A DNA stretch of 64,000 bases. Source: Luteolibacter sp. SL250 (GTDB taxonomy: Bacteria; Verrucomicrobiota; Verrucomicrobiia; Verrucomicrobiales; Akkermansiaceae). The DNA lies in the NCBI RefSeq assembly GCF_026625605.1, contig NZ_CP113054.1, positions 1,922,001 through 1,986,000 on the forward strand. The letters run 5' to 3'. How positions within the stretch are numbered: position 1 is the stretch's first letter; each line of letters starts with the position of its first letter. Made by a program: the position numbers and the translations under genes. Below, piece after piece: positions 8,360 to 15,395 of the stretch. Below the pieces are notes generated by a model. It was given only the letters and a program-made list of their open reading frames with translations. It did not search any database and was not told the DNA's origin.

Positions 8360-10073
8360 TCACTTCTTCCGGATGACGATCCTCTTTTCCTCCGCCGTCC
8401 AAGTCAGGCCCATTCCGTCCAGGGTGTAGGACAGCACCGTGGCCAGCGGCACGCGGCGGAGGGCCATGGTGCCGCTGGTGACGGCGGGGTCCACGCCTTC
8501 ACCGATGACGATGGGAAACACCGGCCCGCCCTTCGCCGCCTTGGCAGCCTGTTCGTTGAAAGTGTCCACCAGCTCCTGCAGCGGCGTCATCTCGAGCCTC
8601 GCGCGCTGGAGGATGAGCGTCGCCGCGAAGTCCGCCGCCGCGCCCTTTTGCTCCGGCATCTGTCCGTAGCCCTCCATGTCCGTCGGGTGGACCACCACCG
8701 CATGGTCATCCACGCGGAAGATGGAACCTGTGTCCTGGCAGAAGGTAACCAGCGCGTCGCGCAGCGTGATGTTCCGCTTTTCCAGATTGATCCTCGGGCC
8801 GGGGTTGAAAAGCTCGCCTTCCTTCTGCGGCCGCAGCACTCCCACAATGTTGACGCCACGCTCCGCAGGGGGCGCCGTGACATCCAGTTCATCCGACCTA
8901 AGGCGCAGGAACTCCACGCCATCGAGCAAGGCCGTCTCTTGGAAACTGATCCTCGGGATGACGATGGTATCCAGCTTGCGGTCGATGGCGATCTGCCCGG
9001 CGCTCGGCGGCTTCGCCACCTTTTCCGTGTTCCCACCACCCGCCGCCGGTGTCTCCGGCTTCACCGGTTCCTGAGCCTTCGTCGCGCCGAACACCACCAG
9101 CAGCGTGAGCATGGCAGCACCAGCCACCCGCTGTCCCATGCCCGTTTTCCGATACGCGGCGATCTCCCTGACGCGTGACTTCATCCCCGCCGCACGCTCG
9201 AAGATGCCCACGAAGCCGAGGCTGAATCCCTGCAGCGGAAAGCCACCCTGCAGCTTCAGCAATGCCGCGCCATAGGCCGCACGGCTGTCCCCGGAGCCGA
9301 TGGAAAGCACCTGCGCATCGCACGCCTCCTCACGGTCCGCGCGCATCCTCGCGAAGGCGAACCACAGCAGCGGATTGAACCAATGGAGCGCCTGCAGCAC
9401 GCAGGCCACCGCATTCACCGCCAGGTCATGGCGTTTCAGGTGGCAGAACTCATGCAGCAGGATGAGCCGCGTTTCCTCCGAACTGAATCCCTCCGGAAAG
9501 CGCGCCGGGAGCAACAGTGTGGCGCGGAAAACGCCCGTGACCGCCGGGCTGTCCAACATCGGGGACACCAGCACCCGTGGCACGCGGGACAGGCCCGCCT
9601 CATCCGCCGCCGCGCGGATCTGCCTGAGCAGCGATTCCTCCACCGCCACCGCCGTGCCGGAAATGCGCCGCAGGTGCCGCACATATCCCGCCAGCCCCAT
9701 GGCCAGCACCACGCAGGCACCCGTCAGCCAGGCGATGGCAAAGGGATTCACCGTCCGCCGCACGGCAGCCGTTCCGCCCACAGCAGCCGGGGCAGGGGAG
9801 TGGGGTGAAAGTTCCATTTCCACCACCGCCTCGTGGGCTGCCGGGGGAGTCGCCACCACCGGCTCCCAGCGGTCCTCCGTCACCGGCAACGACCAGCCGA
9901 ACGGGACGGACGGCAGCGCGGGCAGCACCATCACCACCAGCATGGGCAGCCACAGCGCGTAGCGCCACCGTGCGGACAGCCAGCGGCTGCAGCGCGAGCA
10001 CCGCCACGGCGATGACGGATGCCCGCAGCGTGGTGGTGAGCATCCAGTCGAAGATCAGGTCGATGGGGTTCAT
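8360..10073 (-). CDS. BlaR1-type M56 membrane metallopeptidase, apparent frameshift near 9980
   Basis: Antirepressor-type protein expected to cut the BlaI-family repressor encoded just upstream. The zinc peptidase motif is HEFCH (in LILLHEFCHLKRHD), followed by a second helix with DREEACDAQVL. The C-terminal ~250 residues carry two N-domain/STN-like units (RDALVTFCQDTGSIFRVDD and LATVLSYTLDGMGLTW) instead of a penicillin-binding sensor. The natural start appears to be the ATG at 10073 (MNPIDLIFDWMLTTTLRASV), giving the usual first TM helix. That frame runs off into nonsense near 9980, while the frame encoding RWRYALWLP and the rest begins there: one extra G would account for it. The downstream frame's own first ATG is 9943. 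Either a genuine frameshift, programmed slippage, or a base-call error. It starts 8 bp after the blaI stop. Confidence 0.8.
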
Positions 10074-10080
10074 GTCGGAT

Positions 10081-10476
10081 TCAGGGTTTCGGGTTTTTGT
10101 TCTTCTTGATGGAGTCATCCAGCAGCTTCTTCAGCTCCTTCACCTCCTCCGGGGTCAGCTCCGCGTTGCTGGCGAAGTGCACCAGCAACGGCTTCGCCGC
10201 GCCCCGGAAGACGCGGTCCAGAAAGGATTCGCTCTCCGCCTTCACGCACGCCTCACGCCTCACCGCCGGGACATACCTCCGTGGCGGTCCCGCCTCCTCC
10301 GCCACCGCCAGCGCGCCCTTTTCCACCAGCCTGCCCAGCAGCGTCCGCACCGTGTTCTCCGCCCAGCCCTTCGTCACCGCCAGCACCTTCGCCACCTCGG
10401 ACGCCGTCTGCGGGGAGGACGCCCACAGCACCTCCATGATGGCCCATTCGGATTCCGGAAAACTCGGCGGTGTCAT
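10081..10476 (-). CDS. BlaI/MecI/CopY-family transcriptional repressor
   Basis: Winged-helix repressor of the penicillinase-repressor family. Seen: the N-terminal SEWAIMEVLWASSPQTASEV recognition region, then VTKGWAENTVRTLLGRLVEKG, then a C-terminal dimerisation part (LTPEEVKELKKLLDD). The start at 10476 (MTPPSFPESE) is preferred; the 13 extra residues of the longer frame would be encoded inside the palindromic operator. It is followed by the BlaR1-type gene, forming the standard two-gene regulatory unit: the repressor is removed by BlaR1-mediated proteolysis when the sensor is triggered. No beta-lactamase is adjacent, so the regulated targets are unknown. Confidence 0.92.
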   Translation of the reverse strand: MTPPSFPESEWAIMEVLWASSPQTASEVAKVLAVTKGWAENTVRTLLGRLVEKGALAVAEEAGPPRRYVPAVRREACVKAESESFLDRVFRGAAKPLLVHFASNAELTPEEVKELKKLLDDSIKKNKNPKP

Positions 10477-10489
10477 AATCCATGCGTCT

Positions 10490-10527
10490 ATTACAAATGT
10501 AGTGGTCTTGTCCACTACATTTGTAAT
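10490..10527. promoter_or_regulatory. Palindromic operator of the blaI-blaR1 unit (two TACA-N2-TGTA sites)
   Basis: A perfect inverted repeat with 16-bp arms (ATTACAAATGTAGTGG / CCACTACATTTGTAAT) around a 6-nt spacer lies 13 bp upstream of the blaI start. Each arm carries the BlaI/MecI core: TACAAATGTA (10492-10501) and TACATTTGTA (10516-10525). This fits two adjacent repressor dimers controlling the divergent blaI and, possibly, crcB promoters. Autoregulation is inferred from family knowledge. Confidence 0.85.
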
Positions 10528-10589
10528 ATGCCCGTGATCGCCTGCGAAATTTCCTCCCCGTCCGCAGGCCGGGCCATTAGCATCCCGGC

Positions 10590-10967
10590 ATGAAGCAAGC
10601 GCTCATCGTCGGTCTCGGCGGCGCCATCGGGTCCATCGCCCGCTGGGCATTGGGCGGCGCGATCCTCCATCGCCTGCCGAACCTGAAGTTCCCGCTGGGC
10701 ACCTTTGCGGTGAACATCACCGGCTGCCTCATCATCGGCATCATCGCCGGGCTCGCGGAGCGGCGGGGCATGCTGTCGCCGGACGCGCGGCTGTTCCTCA
10801 TGACCGGCCTCTGCGGCGGCTTCACCACCTTCTCCGCCTTCGCGAATGAGAATGTCTTCCTGCTGCGCCGCGGGGAGACGGTGACGGCGCTGCTCTACAT
10901 CGGCGGCAGTATCATCGTCGGCCTGCTGGCCGTGTGGGCGGGATTCCGTGCGGTTCCGCAGGGGTGA
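10590..10967 (+). CDS. crcB: CrcB/FluC fluoride ion channel
   Basis: A 125-aa, four-TM inner-membrane channel that exports fluoride; two antiparallel subunits form the pore. Seen: N-terminal GGAIGSIARW, the NITGCLIIG motif, and the Phe-box GGFTTFSAF that lines the pore. The length is normal for a single-subunit FluC. It is divergent from blaI across the palindromic operator. I looked for a fluoride (crcB) riboswitch in the ~60 bp leader and did not find a convincing one. The adjacent repeat copy starts 2 bp after the stop codon. Confidence 0.93.
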   Translation: MKQALIVGLGGAIGSIARWALGGAILHRLPNLKFPLGTFAVNITGCLIIGIIAGLAERRGMLSPDARLFLMTGLCGGFTTFSAFANENVFLLRRGETVTALLYIGGSIIVGLLAVWAGFRAVPQG

Positions 10968-10968
10968 G

Positions 10969-11324
10969 TAAGGAGGGAGGACATTGCGGCTGCGCCGCCA
11001 TGTCCGCTGCGCTCCCATTCCTGTCCTCCGGCTGCAATGGCAAACGAAGGAGGAGAAGTTTTCAGTGTTCAGTTTTCAGAGAAGAAAAGAAGGCTGCCCG
11101 CGAATCCTGCGAATCCACGAATCTTGAAAAGTTTTGTATCTTCCTTGGCGTCCTTGGCGTCCTTGGCGTCCTTGGCGTCCTTGGCGTCCTTGGCGTCCTT
11201 GGCGTCCTTGGCGTCCTTGGCGTCCTTGGCGTCCTTGGCGTCCTTGGCGTCCTTGGCGTCTTCGCGGTGAATCTCTTGTGATTCGCCAATGCCGCCGGAG
11301 GACAGGAGTGTCCTCCCTCCTTAC
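10969..11324. repeat. Dispersed repeat copy 2 with terminal inverted repeats (356 bp)
   Basis: The longest copy. It begins GTAAGGAGGGAGGACA and ends TGTCCTCCCTCCTTAC, an exact 16-bp inverted repeat. The interior shares GGAGAAGTTTTCAG...GAAAAGAAGGCTG with the copy at 49278, and also holds a 9-bp tandem array. It sits between the convergent crcB and cysS genes and fills the whole 379-bp gap. All ORFs in it are artefacts of the repeats. No transposase is present. Confidence 0.8.
11143..11259. repeat. 9-bp tandem repeat, 13 perfect units of CCTTGGCGT
   Basis: Thirteen consecutive identical CCTTGGCGT units occupy 117 bp inside repeat copy 2. The unit matches the simple GACGCCAAG tract seen in degenerate form in other copies (e.g. 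CGCAAAGGACGCG at about 1035), so the array seems to be an expanded version of a normal part of the element. Because the unit is a multiple of three, it gives artefactual Ser-Leu-Ala or Pro-Arg-Thr peptides in several frames. Confidence 0.95.
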
Positions 11325-11346
11325 TCGGAGAACGGAGCGTTTTTCC

Positions 11347-12744
11347 CTACTTCTCCACCAGCGTGTACCCTTCCTTGCCGTCCTTCACCACCCAGCCGAG
11401 TCCGGCCAGTTGATCGCGGAGTTCGTCGGACTTCGCCCAGTTCTTCGCGGTGCGGAAAGCCCAGCGTTCCTCGGCCAGCGCGCGGATGTTATCCGGCACG
11501 TCGGCTTCCTTTTGCTCGACGATCTCCGGCAAGGTGATGCCCAGCGCGCGCAGGATGCGGTTCAGTCCGGCCAACGCCTTCGCCGCTTCCACGCCTTCCA
11601 GGGAGGATGCTTCCTTCAGGCCGGTGAAGATGCCACCGAGCGCGCCCGGCGTGTTCAGGTCATGTTGCAGGCTTTTCCATGCGGCCTCGAATGGACCGAA
11701 GCCGACCGAGGTGAAGGTCACATGCTCGTCCCCGATCTTCGCGGCGAGCTGCCGTGCGCCCTTCGCCAGCTTGAGCAGCGCCTCGCGGGCACCGGAGAGG
11801 GACTCCAGCGTGAAGTTGAGTTGCTTCCGGTAGTGCGCGCCGATGAGCACGTAGCGCACCTCCATGGGCGTGAAGCCCTTCGCGGCCAGGTCCTCGATGG
11901 TGTAGAGGTTCCCCAGCGACTTCGACATCTTCCCGCCGTCCACCAGCAGGTGGGTGATGTGGAACCAATGCGCGGCGAAGTGGCCGCCGCAGGCGCACTG
12001 GCTCTGCGCGATCTCGTTCTCATGGTGCGGGAACACGAGGTCCACGCCACCGGAGTGCAGGTCGAAGGTATCGCCCAGGTATTCGTGGATCATCGCGGAG
12101 CACTCCAGGTGCCAGCCGGGACGGCCCTCGCCCCACGGGGATTGCCAGAAATTCTCACCGTCCTCCGGCTTGCGGGATTTCCACAGGACGAAGTCGGACA
12201 GGCTGTCCTTCTCGTATTCATCCGCGTTCGCGCGTTCGTTCTGGGTCTTGCCCAAGTCCAGCTCGCGGGTGTCCAGGTGGGACAGCTTTCCGTAGCCGGG
12301 AAAGGAGGAGATCTTGAAATACACCGAGCCGTCGTCGGAGGAGTAGGCGTGGCCTTTTTCCACCAGCTTCGCGATCATGTCGATCTGCTGCGGGATGTGG
12401 TCCACCGCGCCCGGCTCGATGTGGGGCGGCAGGCAGGCCAGCGCCTCGCAGTCCGCGTGGAACTTCTCCGTCCATGCGTCCGTGAAGTCCTTCAGCATCT
12501 TCCCGGCCTTCTGGGAGTCGCGGATGGTCTTGTCATCCACGTCCGTGATGTTGCGCACGTGCAGCGTGCGGAGGCCTCCCGTCTCCAGCACGCGGCGGAA
12601 GACATCCTGCAGGACGAAGGTGCGGAAGTTCCCGATGTGCGCCGGACCATAGACCGTGGGACCACAGCAATAGAACCGGAAGGTGGATCCATCGATGGGG
12701 GAGAGCTCGCGCTCGGTCCGGGTCAGCGTGTCGAAAAGCCGCAT
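11347..12744 (-). CDS. cysS: Cysteinyl-tRNA synthetase
   Basis: Class I aminoacyl-tRNA synthetase charging tRNA-Cys; cytosolic. Seen: FYCCGPTVYG with the zinc-ligating Cys, the HIGH-type signature PAHIGNFRTF, GRPGWHLECSAM (zinc Cys), FPHHENEIAQS (zinc His/Glu), and KMSKSLGN. Length 465 aa is normal for CysRS. The C-terminal DALR-like and anticodon-binding regions are present up to GYTLVEK. The neighbouring gene upstream on the same strand is a PEP-CTERM protein 43 bp away; the two are unlikely to be functionally linked. Confidence 0.98.
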   Translation of the reverse strand: MRLFDTLTRTERELSPIDGSTFRFYCCGPTVYGPAHIGNFRTFVLQDVFRRVLETGGLRTLHVRNITDVDDKTIRDSQKAGKMLKDFTDAWTEKFHADCEALACLPPHIEPGAVDHIPQQIDMIAKLVEKGHAYSSDDGSVYFKISSFPGYGKLSHLDTRELDLGKTQNERANADEYEKDSLSDFVLWKSRKPEDGENFWQSPWGEGRPGWHLECSAMIHEYLGDTFDLHSGGVDLVFPHHENEIAQSQCACGGHFAAHWFHITHLLVDGGKMSKSLGNLYTIEDLAAKGFTPMEVRYVLIGAHYRKQLNFTLESLSGAREALLKLAKGARQLAAKIGDEHVTFTSVGFGPFEAAWKSLQHDLNTPGALGGIFTGLKEASSLEGVEAAKALAGLNRILRALGITLPEIVEQKEADVPDNIRALAEERWAFRTAKNWAKSDELRDQLAGLGWVVKDGKEGYTLVEK

Positions 12745-12787
12745 CCGCGGGGTTTAGGGAAGCATTGCCCGCCCGGCAAGTGTGGGT

Positions 12788-13084
12788 TCACCGTTTGCGG
12801 CGGAACATGAGCGCCGCGGAAAAGGGCAGCAGCAGCATGGTGGACGGCTCCGGGATCGCCGGGGTGTCCAGTTCCACATAGATCACCCGCGGGGACTGGC
12901 CTTCCTTCAGCACCTCGATAGGTACTTTCACAGGAGGTCGGGTGAAGGTGGGGGCCTCTGAACGTTTCCCTGTGACTTGCCCGACCGCGAACACGGACAG
13001 CGCGACCGTCGGGACGATCCACAGGTATGCCAATACGGCTTTTCTTGAAAAAACAAGGCTCACGGCACCCGGAAAGTGGAGCAT
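12788..13084 (-). CDS. Small PEP-CTERM protein, 98 aa
   Basis: The C-terminus has the three-part PEP-CTERM sorting signal: PEPS (in AIPEPSTMLLL), a short hydrophobic stretch, and a basic tail FRRKR. Exosortase is expected to remove this tail during export or surface attachment. An N-terminal TM/signal segment (AVLAYLWIVPTVALSVFAVG) leaves only ~45 residues of exported peptide, with no known domain. Verrucomicrobiota typically encode many such proteins with one exosortase; none is in this window. AT-rich DNA upstream (13085-13120) is divergent to the next gene and may hold both promoters. Confidence 0.82.
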   Translation of the reverse strand: MLHFPGAVSLVFSRKAVLAYLWIVPTVALSVFAVGQVTGKRSEAPTFTRPPVKVPIEVLKEGQSPRVIYVELDTPAIPEPSTMLLLPFSAALMFRRKR

Positions 13085-13171
13085 TTTTTAAAATAGTAAA
13101 GTTTTATAAAATAAATCTCCTTGGATTGGGCTTTGGGAAATCCGGCTTGGCGGGGTAGCTTCCCCGCGGAG

Positions 13172-13714
13172 ATGACCGAAGAGCAAGTGGGAAGAAACAA
13201 ACAGATCCTGATCGCGGCGGTGATTCTGGGGACCATCACGGTTTTCGTGCTCACGCTGTTGATCGGCTGGCGGTATGTTCCGGGCTTGTTCGGGGAGTGG
13301 CTGGGCGTCATTGCCGGGCTGCTGTCCACGCCGTTTCTACTGGAAGGATCCTTCGTTGTGCTGGGGTTGATGATCGTAGTGGGGCTGAACAGTTGGAGAC
13401 GAATGAAGGAAGGGGAGGAATTCGTTTACCTGGACCAGGTGGAAGGTCCCGGAGCGGAAGAACTGCCGGATCAGGCTCGGTGGGCCGTATATCATGAAAA
13501 GCCCCTGCCTCCCAGTACTGTCTCCCTGCTGGAACTGGCGGAGGGGGCGGTGGCCATCGGAGATTTTGAAAGCGCTGCGGCCGCAGTCGCTGCGATGAGT
13601 CATGAGGAACTCGCCGCGGATGGTGTTCTGGAGGTGCGCCTCGCACTCGCGGAAGCAGGTGGCAAGGCGGACCTGGCTGACCGCCTGCGTGGGGCGATCA
13701 AAGAAAGAGGCTAG
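13172..13714 (+). CDS. Two-TM membrane protein with C-terminal helical-repeat-like domain
   Basis: Start at 13172 (MTEEQVGRNKQ). Two hydrophobic segments follow (IAAVILGTITVFVLTLLIGW, then EGSFVVLGLMIVVGL), leaving a cytosolic C-terminal domain of ~115 residues. Its last part (LLELAEGAVAIGDFESAAAA, then HEELAADGVLEVRLALAEAGG) reads like TPR-type helices and may bind a partner. Function not recognised. It is divergent from the small PEP-CTERM gene, and stands alone: the next gene starts 137 bp downstream. Confidence 0.7.
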   Translation: MTEEQVGRNKQILIAAVILGTITVFVLTLLIGWRYVPGLFGEWLGVIAGLLSTPFLLEGSFVVLGLMIVVGLNSWRRMKEGEEFVYLDQVEGPGAEELPDQARWAVYHEKPLPPSTVSLLELAEGAVAIGDFESAAAAVAAMSHEELAADGVLEVRLALAEAGGKADLADRLRGAIKERG

Positions 13715-13851
13715 GGAGGCCGGGTGATTCCCAGTTCTGCATCCTTTCCGACACACATGATCGCGTAATGGCGGGTGGGATGATCCCGGGTAGGATCTGC
13801 GCATCTTCACGTATCCCATCCCGCCGCTCCGCCGTGCCGGGAGATGTGCCC

Positions 13852-14220
13852 ATGACTCAGTCTTTTTCAGCAGACAGCAACCTGGTTTTCAATCCCACCC
13901 GTTTCGAGCGGATGGCTTGTGGTGATTTGCCTGGGTTTTTCGAACTTGCGGAAGAGTATTTCGCGGACGTGCGCGTAAGGCTGGCCGGTTGGCCGTCGTT
14001 GTTTTCCGCAGGGGAACTGCCGCGGCTGGCCGAGGATTTCCACCGCTGCAAGGGGGGGGCCGCCATGTTCGGTCTGGAGCGCATGTTTTCCTTGCTCGGC
14101 ATGTGGGAGCGTGAACCTCAGATTGGACAGAATCCGCTGGATCTGGAACGCTTCGTGAAGGAACTGGGTGCGGCGGAGGACGCCGTGGCCGGCTTCCGTG
14201 CGAACCAACCAGATGCCTGA
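13852..14220 (+). CDS. HPt-like (histidine phosphotransfer) domain protein
   Basis: A 122-aa single-domain, cytosolic protein. The signature FHRCKGGAAMFGLERM matches the HPt motif H-x-x-K-G-x-x-x-x-x-G, with His64 as the likely phosphate acceptor. Such proteins relay phosphate between hybrid kinases and response regulators. Start at 13852 (MTQSFSADSN) is supported by a GGGAG motif 8 nt upstream; the longer frame from 13768 is not. The stop overlaps the ATG of the next gene by 8 bp, so the two are translationally coupled. No kinase is adjacent, so the partners are not known. Confidence 0.75.
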   Translation: MTQSFSADSNLVFNPTRFERMACGDLPGFFELAEEYFADVRVRLAGWPSLFSAGELPRLAEDFHRCKGGAAMFGLERMFSLLGMWEREPQIGQNPLDLERFVKELGAAEDAVAGFRANQPDA

Positions 14221-14680
14221 CCCGATCCAGTCCCCGGAAAAAGAGCTGCGTTTCACCCGGGCCGGGCAGGCGGTGCCATTCTGGATCGCCGCGGCGGTGC
14301 TGGTGGCGGTTTCCGTCACGATGCTGGTGAGCGTTTTCCAGCGGGACTTCCAGTTCCAGTTTTCCCAACTATGGGCGCTGGTGCCACTGGTGTTGGCGTG
14401 GCTGGCGGCGCGTCTGGCCATCCGCATGACGCGGCACGCCTATCTCATCTTCACCCCGCTGGGGGTGGAGATTTTCCCGCTTTTCAAGCCGGAGAAGTCC
14501 ATGCGGCTGGTCCTCTGGCAGGAAATCCACGGGGCGGAGGTGGACCCGGACCTGTCCAGGCTGACCCTGCACCATGACGCGGAAAAGACCTCCGGCATCC
14601 ATCTGTCCCTCTCGCCGATCCCGCGGAACCGCCGGGTGCTGCTTGCCAAAGCCATCTCCGGGCGCGTATCCCGTGCCTGA
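14213..14680 (+). CDS. Two-TM membrane protein, PH-like cytosolic part
   Basis: Starts at the ATG within the last codons of the HPt-like gene (14213). The 155-aa product has a TM pair (AVPFWIAAAVLVAVSVTMLV, then ALVPLVLAWLAARLAI) followed by a mostly beta C-terminal region with TPLGVEIFPLFKPEK and LVLWQEIHGAEVD. This layout resembles bacterial membrane proteins with a PH-like (bPH) domain, but the match is weak. Function unknown. Tight coupling to the HPt gene suggests a shared pathway. Confidence 0.65.
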   Translation: MPDPIQSPEKELRFTRAGQAVPFWIAAAVLVAVSVTMLVSVFQRDFQFQFSQLWALVPLVLAWLAARLAIRMTRHAYLIFTPLGVEIFPLFKPEKSMRLVLWQEIHGAEVDPDLSRLTLHHDAEKTSGIHLSLSPIPRNRRVLLAKAISGRVSRA

Positions 14681-14711
14681 CGAAATTTCCATCCTCTGAC
14701 GATCATCTCCC

Positions 14712-15230
14712 ATGCGCCATCATTCGCGACAAATCCTCTCCGTTGAAGAATGCTTCGGCGGCAACGGCTGGCACTGTGAACTGGTGGAGGGCCGTGACGT
14801 GCTCCAGGCCGGTTTCGATGCCCACCACACGCGCGTCGCCCTTGTGGCCCAGGCTTACCCGCAGCTCAACGCGCTGAGCATCGTCACCGAGTCCCGCCTG
14901 GCGCTGGATGAGGATCATCTGCCCGCCGTGCTGGAACTGCTGGCCCGTGCGAACAAGCAGCTCACGCTGGGGGGATTCGAGTATGATCTGGACCGCGAGT
15001 TCCTGGTTTTCCGCATCACCAACCTCTTCGAGCGCGAGCGCTACGACGGTGACATCATTTCCTCCATGGTCCACTGTGCCATCGCGGAACTGGACCGCAT
15101 CACCCCCTATGCGGCGGTCGTGAAAAACACCGCCGCCGACCTTTTGCCGGACCTGGACCTGGGCCGCCTGCTCATGCGGGAGGATCTCATCCCGCCCGTT
15201 CCGGGATATGAGGAAGAAGAGGAGTATTGA
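14712..15230 (+). CDS. YbjN-domain protein
   Basis: A 172-aa cytosolic protein of the YbjN family (a type III secretion chaperone-like fold). Seen: the mixed alpha/beta core with ALSIVTESRLALDEDHLPAV, GGFEYDLDREFLVFRITN and the ISSMVHCAIAELDRI helix, ending in an acidic tail GYEEEEEY. YbjN proteins affect stress and motility phenotypes in enterobacteria; the biochemical role is unclear. The gene lies 31 bp after the previous stop and faces cdaA convergently. Confidence 0.75.
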   Translation: MRHHSRQILSVEECFGGNGWHCELVEGRDVLQAGFDAHHTRVALVAQAYPQLNALSIVTESRLALDEDHLPAVLELLARANKQLTLGGFEYDLDREFLVFRITNLFERERYDGDIISSMVHCAIAELDRITPYAAVVKNTAADLLPDLDLGRLLMREDLIPPVPGYEEEEEY

Positions 15231-15248
15231 TGGCCACAAGGGCGGGGA

Positions 15249-15395
15249 TCACTCCGCCACCGGCCGCGCCCTGGGGGCGTTGCTGGTGTCCACGGGCCCC
15301 ACCTCCAGGTGGCCCTTAATCAGAAACCATATCGCGGCCGCCAGACCCAGTGACAGGAGCTTCGCCAGCCAGTGCTTCGGTGGATTCAGTTTCAT
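15249..15395 (-). CDS. 48-aa CdaR/YbbR-like N-terminal membrane protein overlapping cdaA
   Basis: A short ORF overlaps the 3' end of cdaA by 80 bp in another frame. It encodes a start Met, a short basic lead (KLNPPKHW) and LAKLLSLGLAAAIWFLIK, a single TM helix, then a ~20-residue tail. The phrase W-L-x-K-L-L-S-L-x-L-A-x-x-I-W matches the beginning of CdaR (YbbR-domain) proteins, which follow cdaA in many bacteria and control it. Here the YbbR repeats are missing and only the TM part remains. It could be a degenerate CdaR, a true micro-protein regulator, or chance; position and motif make chance unlikely. Confidence 0.6.
   Translation of the reverse strand: MKLNPPKHWLAKLLSLGLAAAIWFLIKGHLEVGPVDTSNAPRARPVAE

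Noticed and set aside
7643-9178. 511-aa plus-strand ORF
   Set aside because: It crosses two real minus-strand genes, a gap and the blaR1 region; no domain.
10528-10589. Fluoride (crcB) riboswitch
   Set aside because: The 62-bp leader lacks the conserved pseudoknot elements; only an ordinary short hairpin is seen. The palindrome upstream is better explained as a BlaI operator.
11143-11259. CRISPR array or VNTR-coded protein
   Set aside because: There are no spacers; the units are 9 bp and contiguous. No cas gene is in the window.
11134-12810. 558-aa plus-strand ORF over cysS
   Set aside because: It is antisense to an unambiguous cysS, begins in the 9-bp tandem repeat and gives a Trp-Arg-Pro repeat peptide; long antisense ORFs are expected in such GC-rich DNA.
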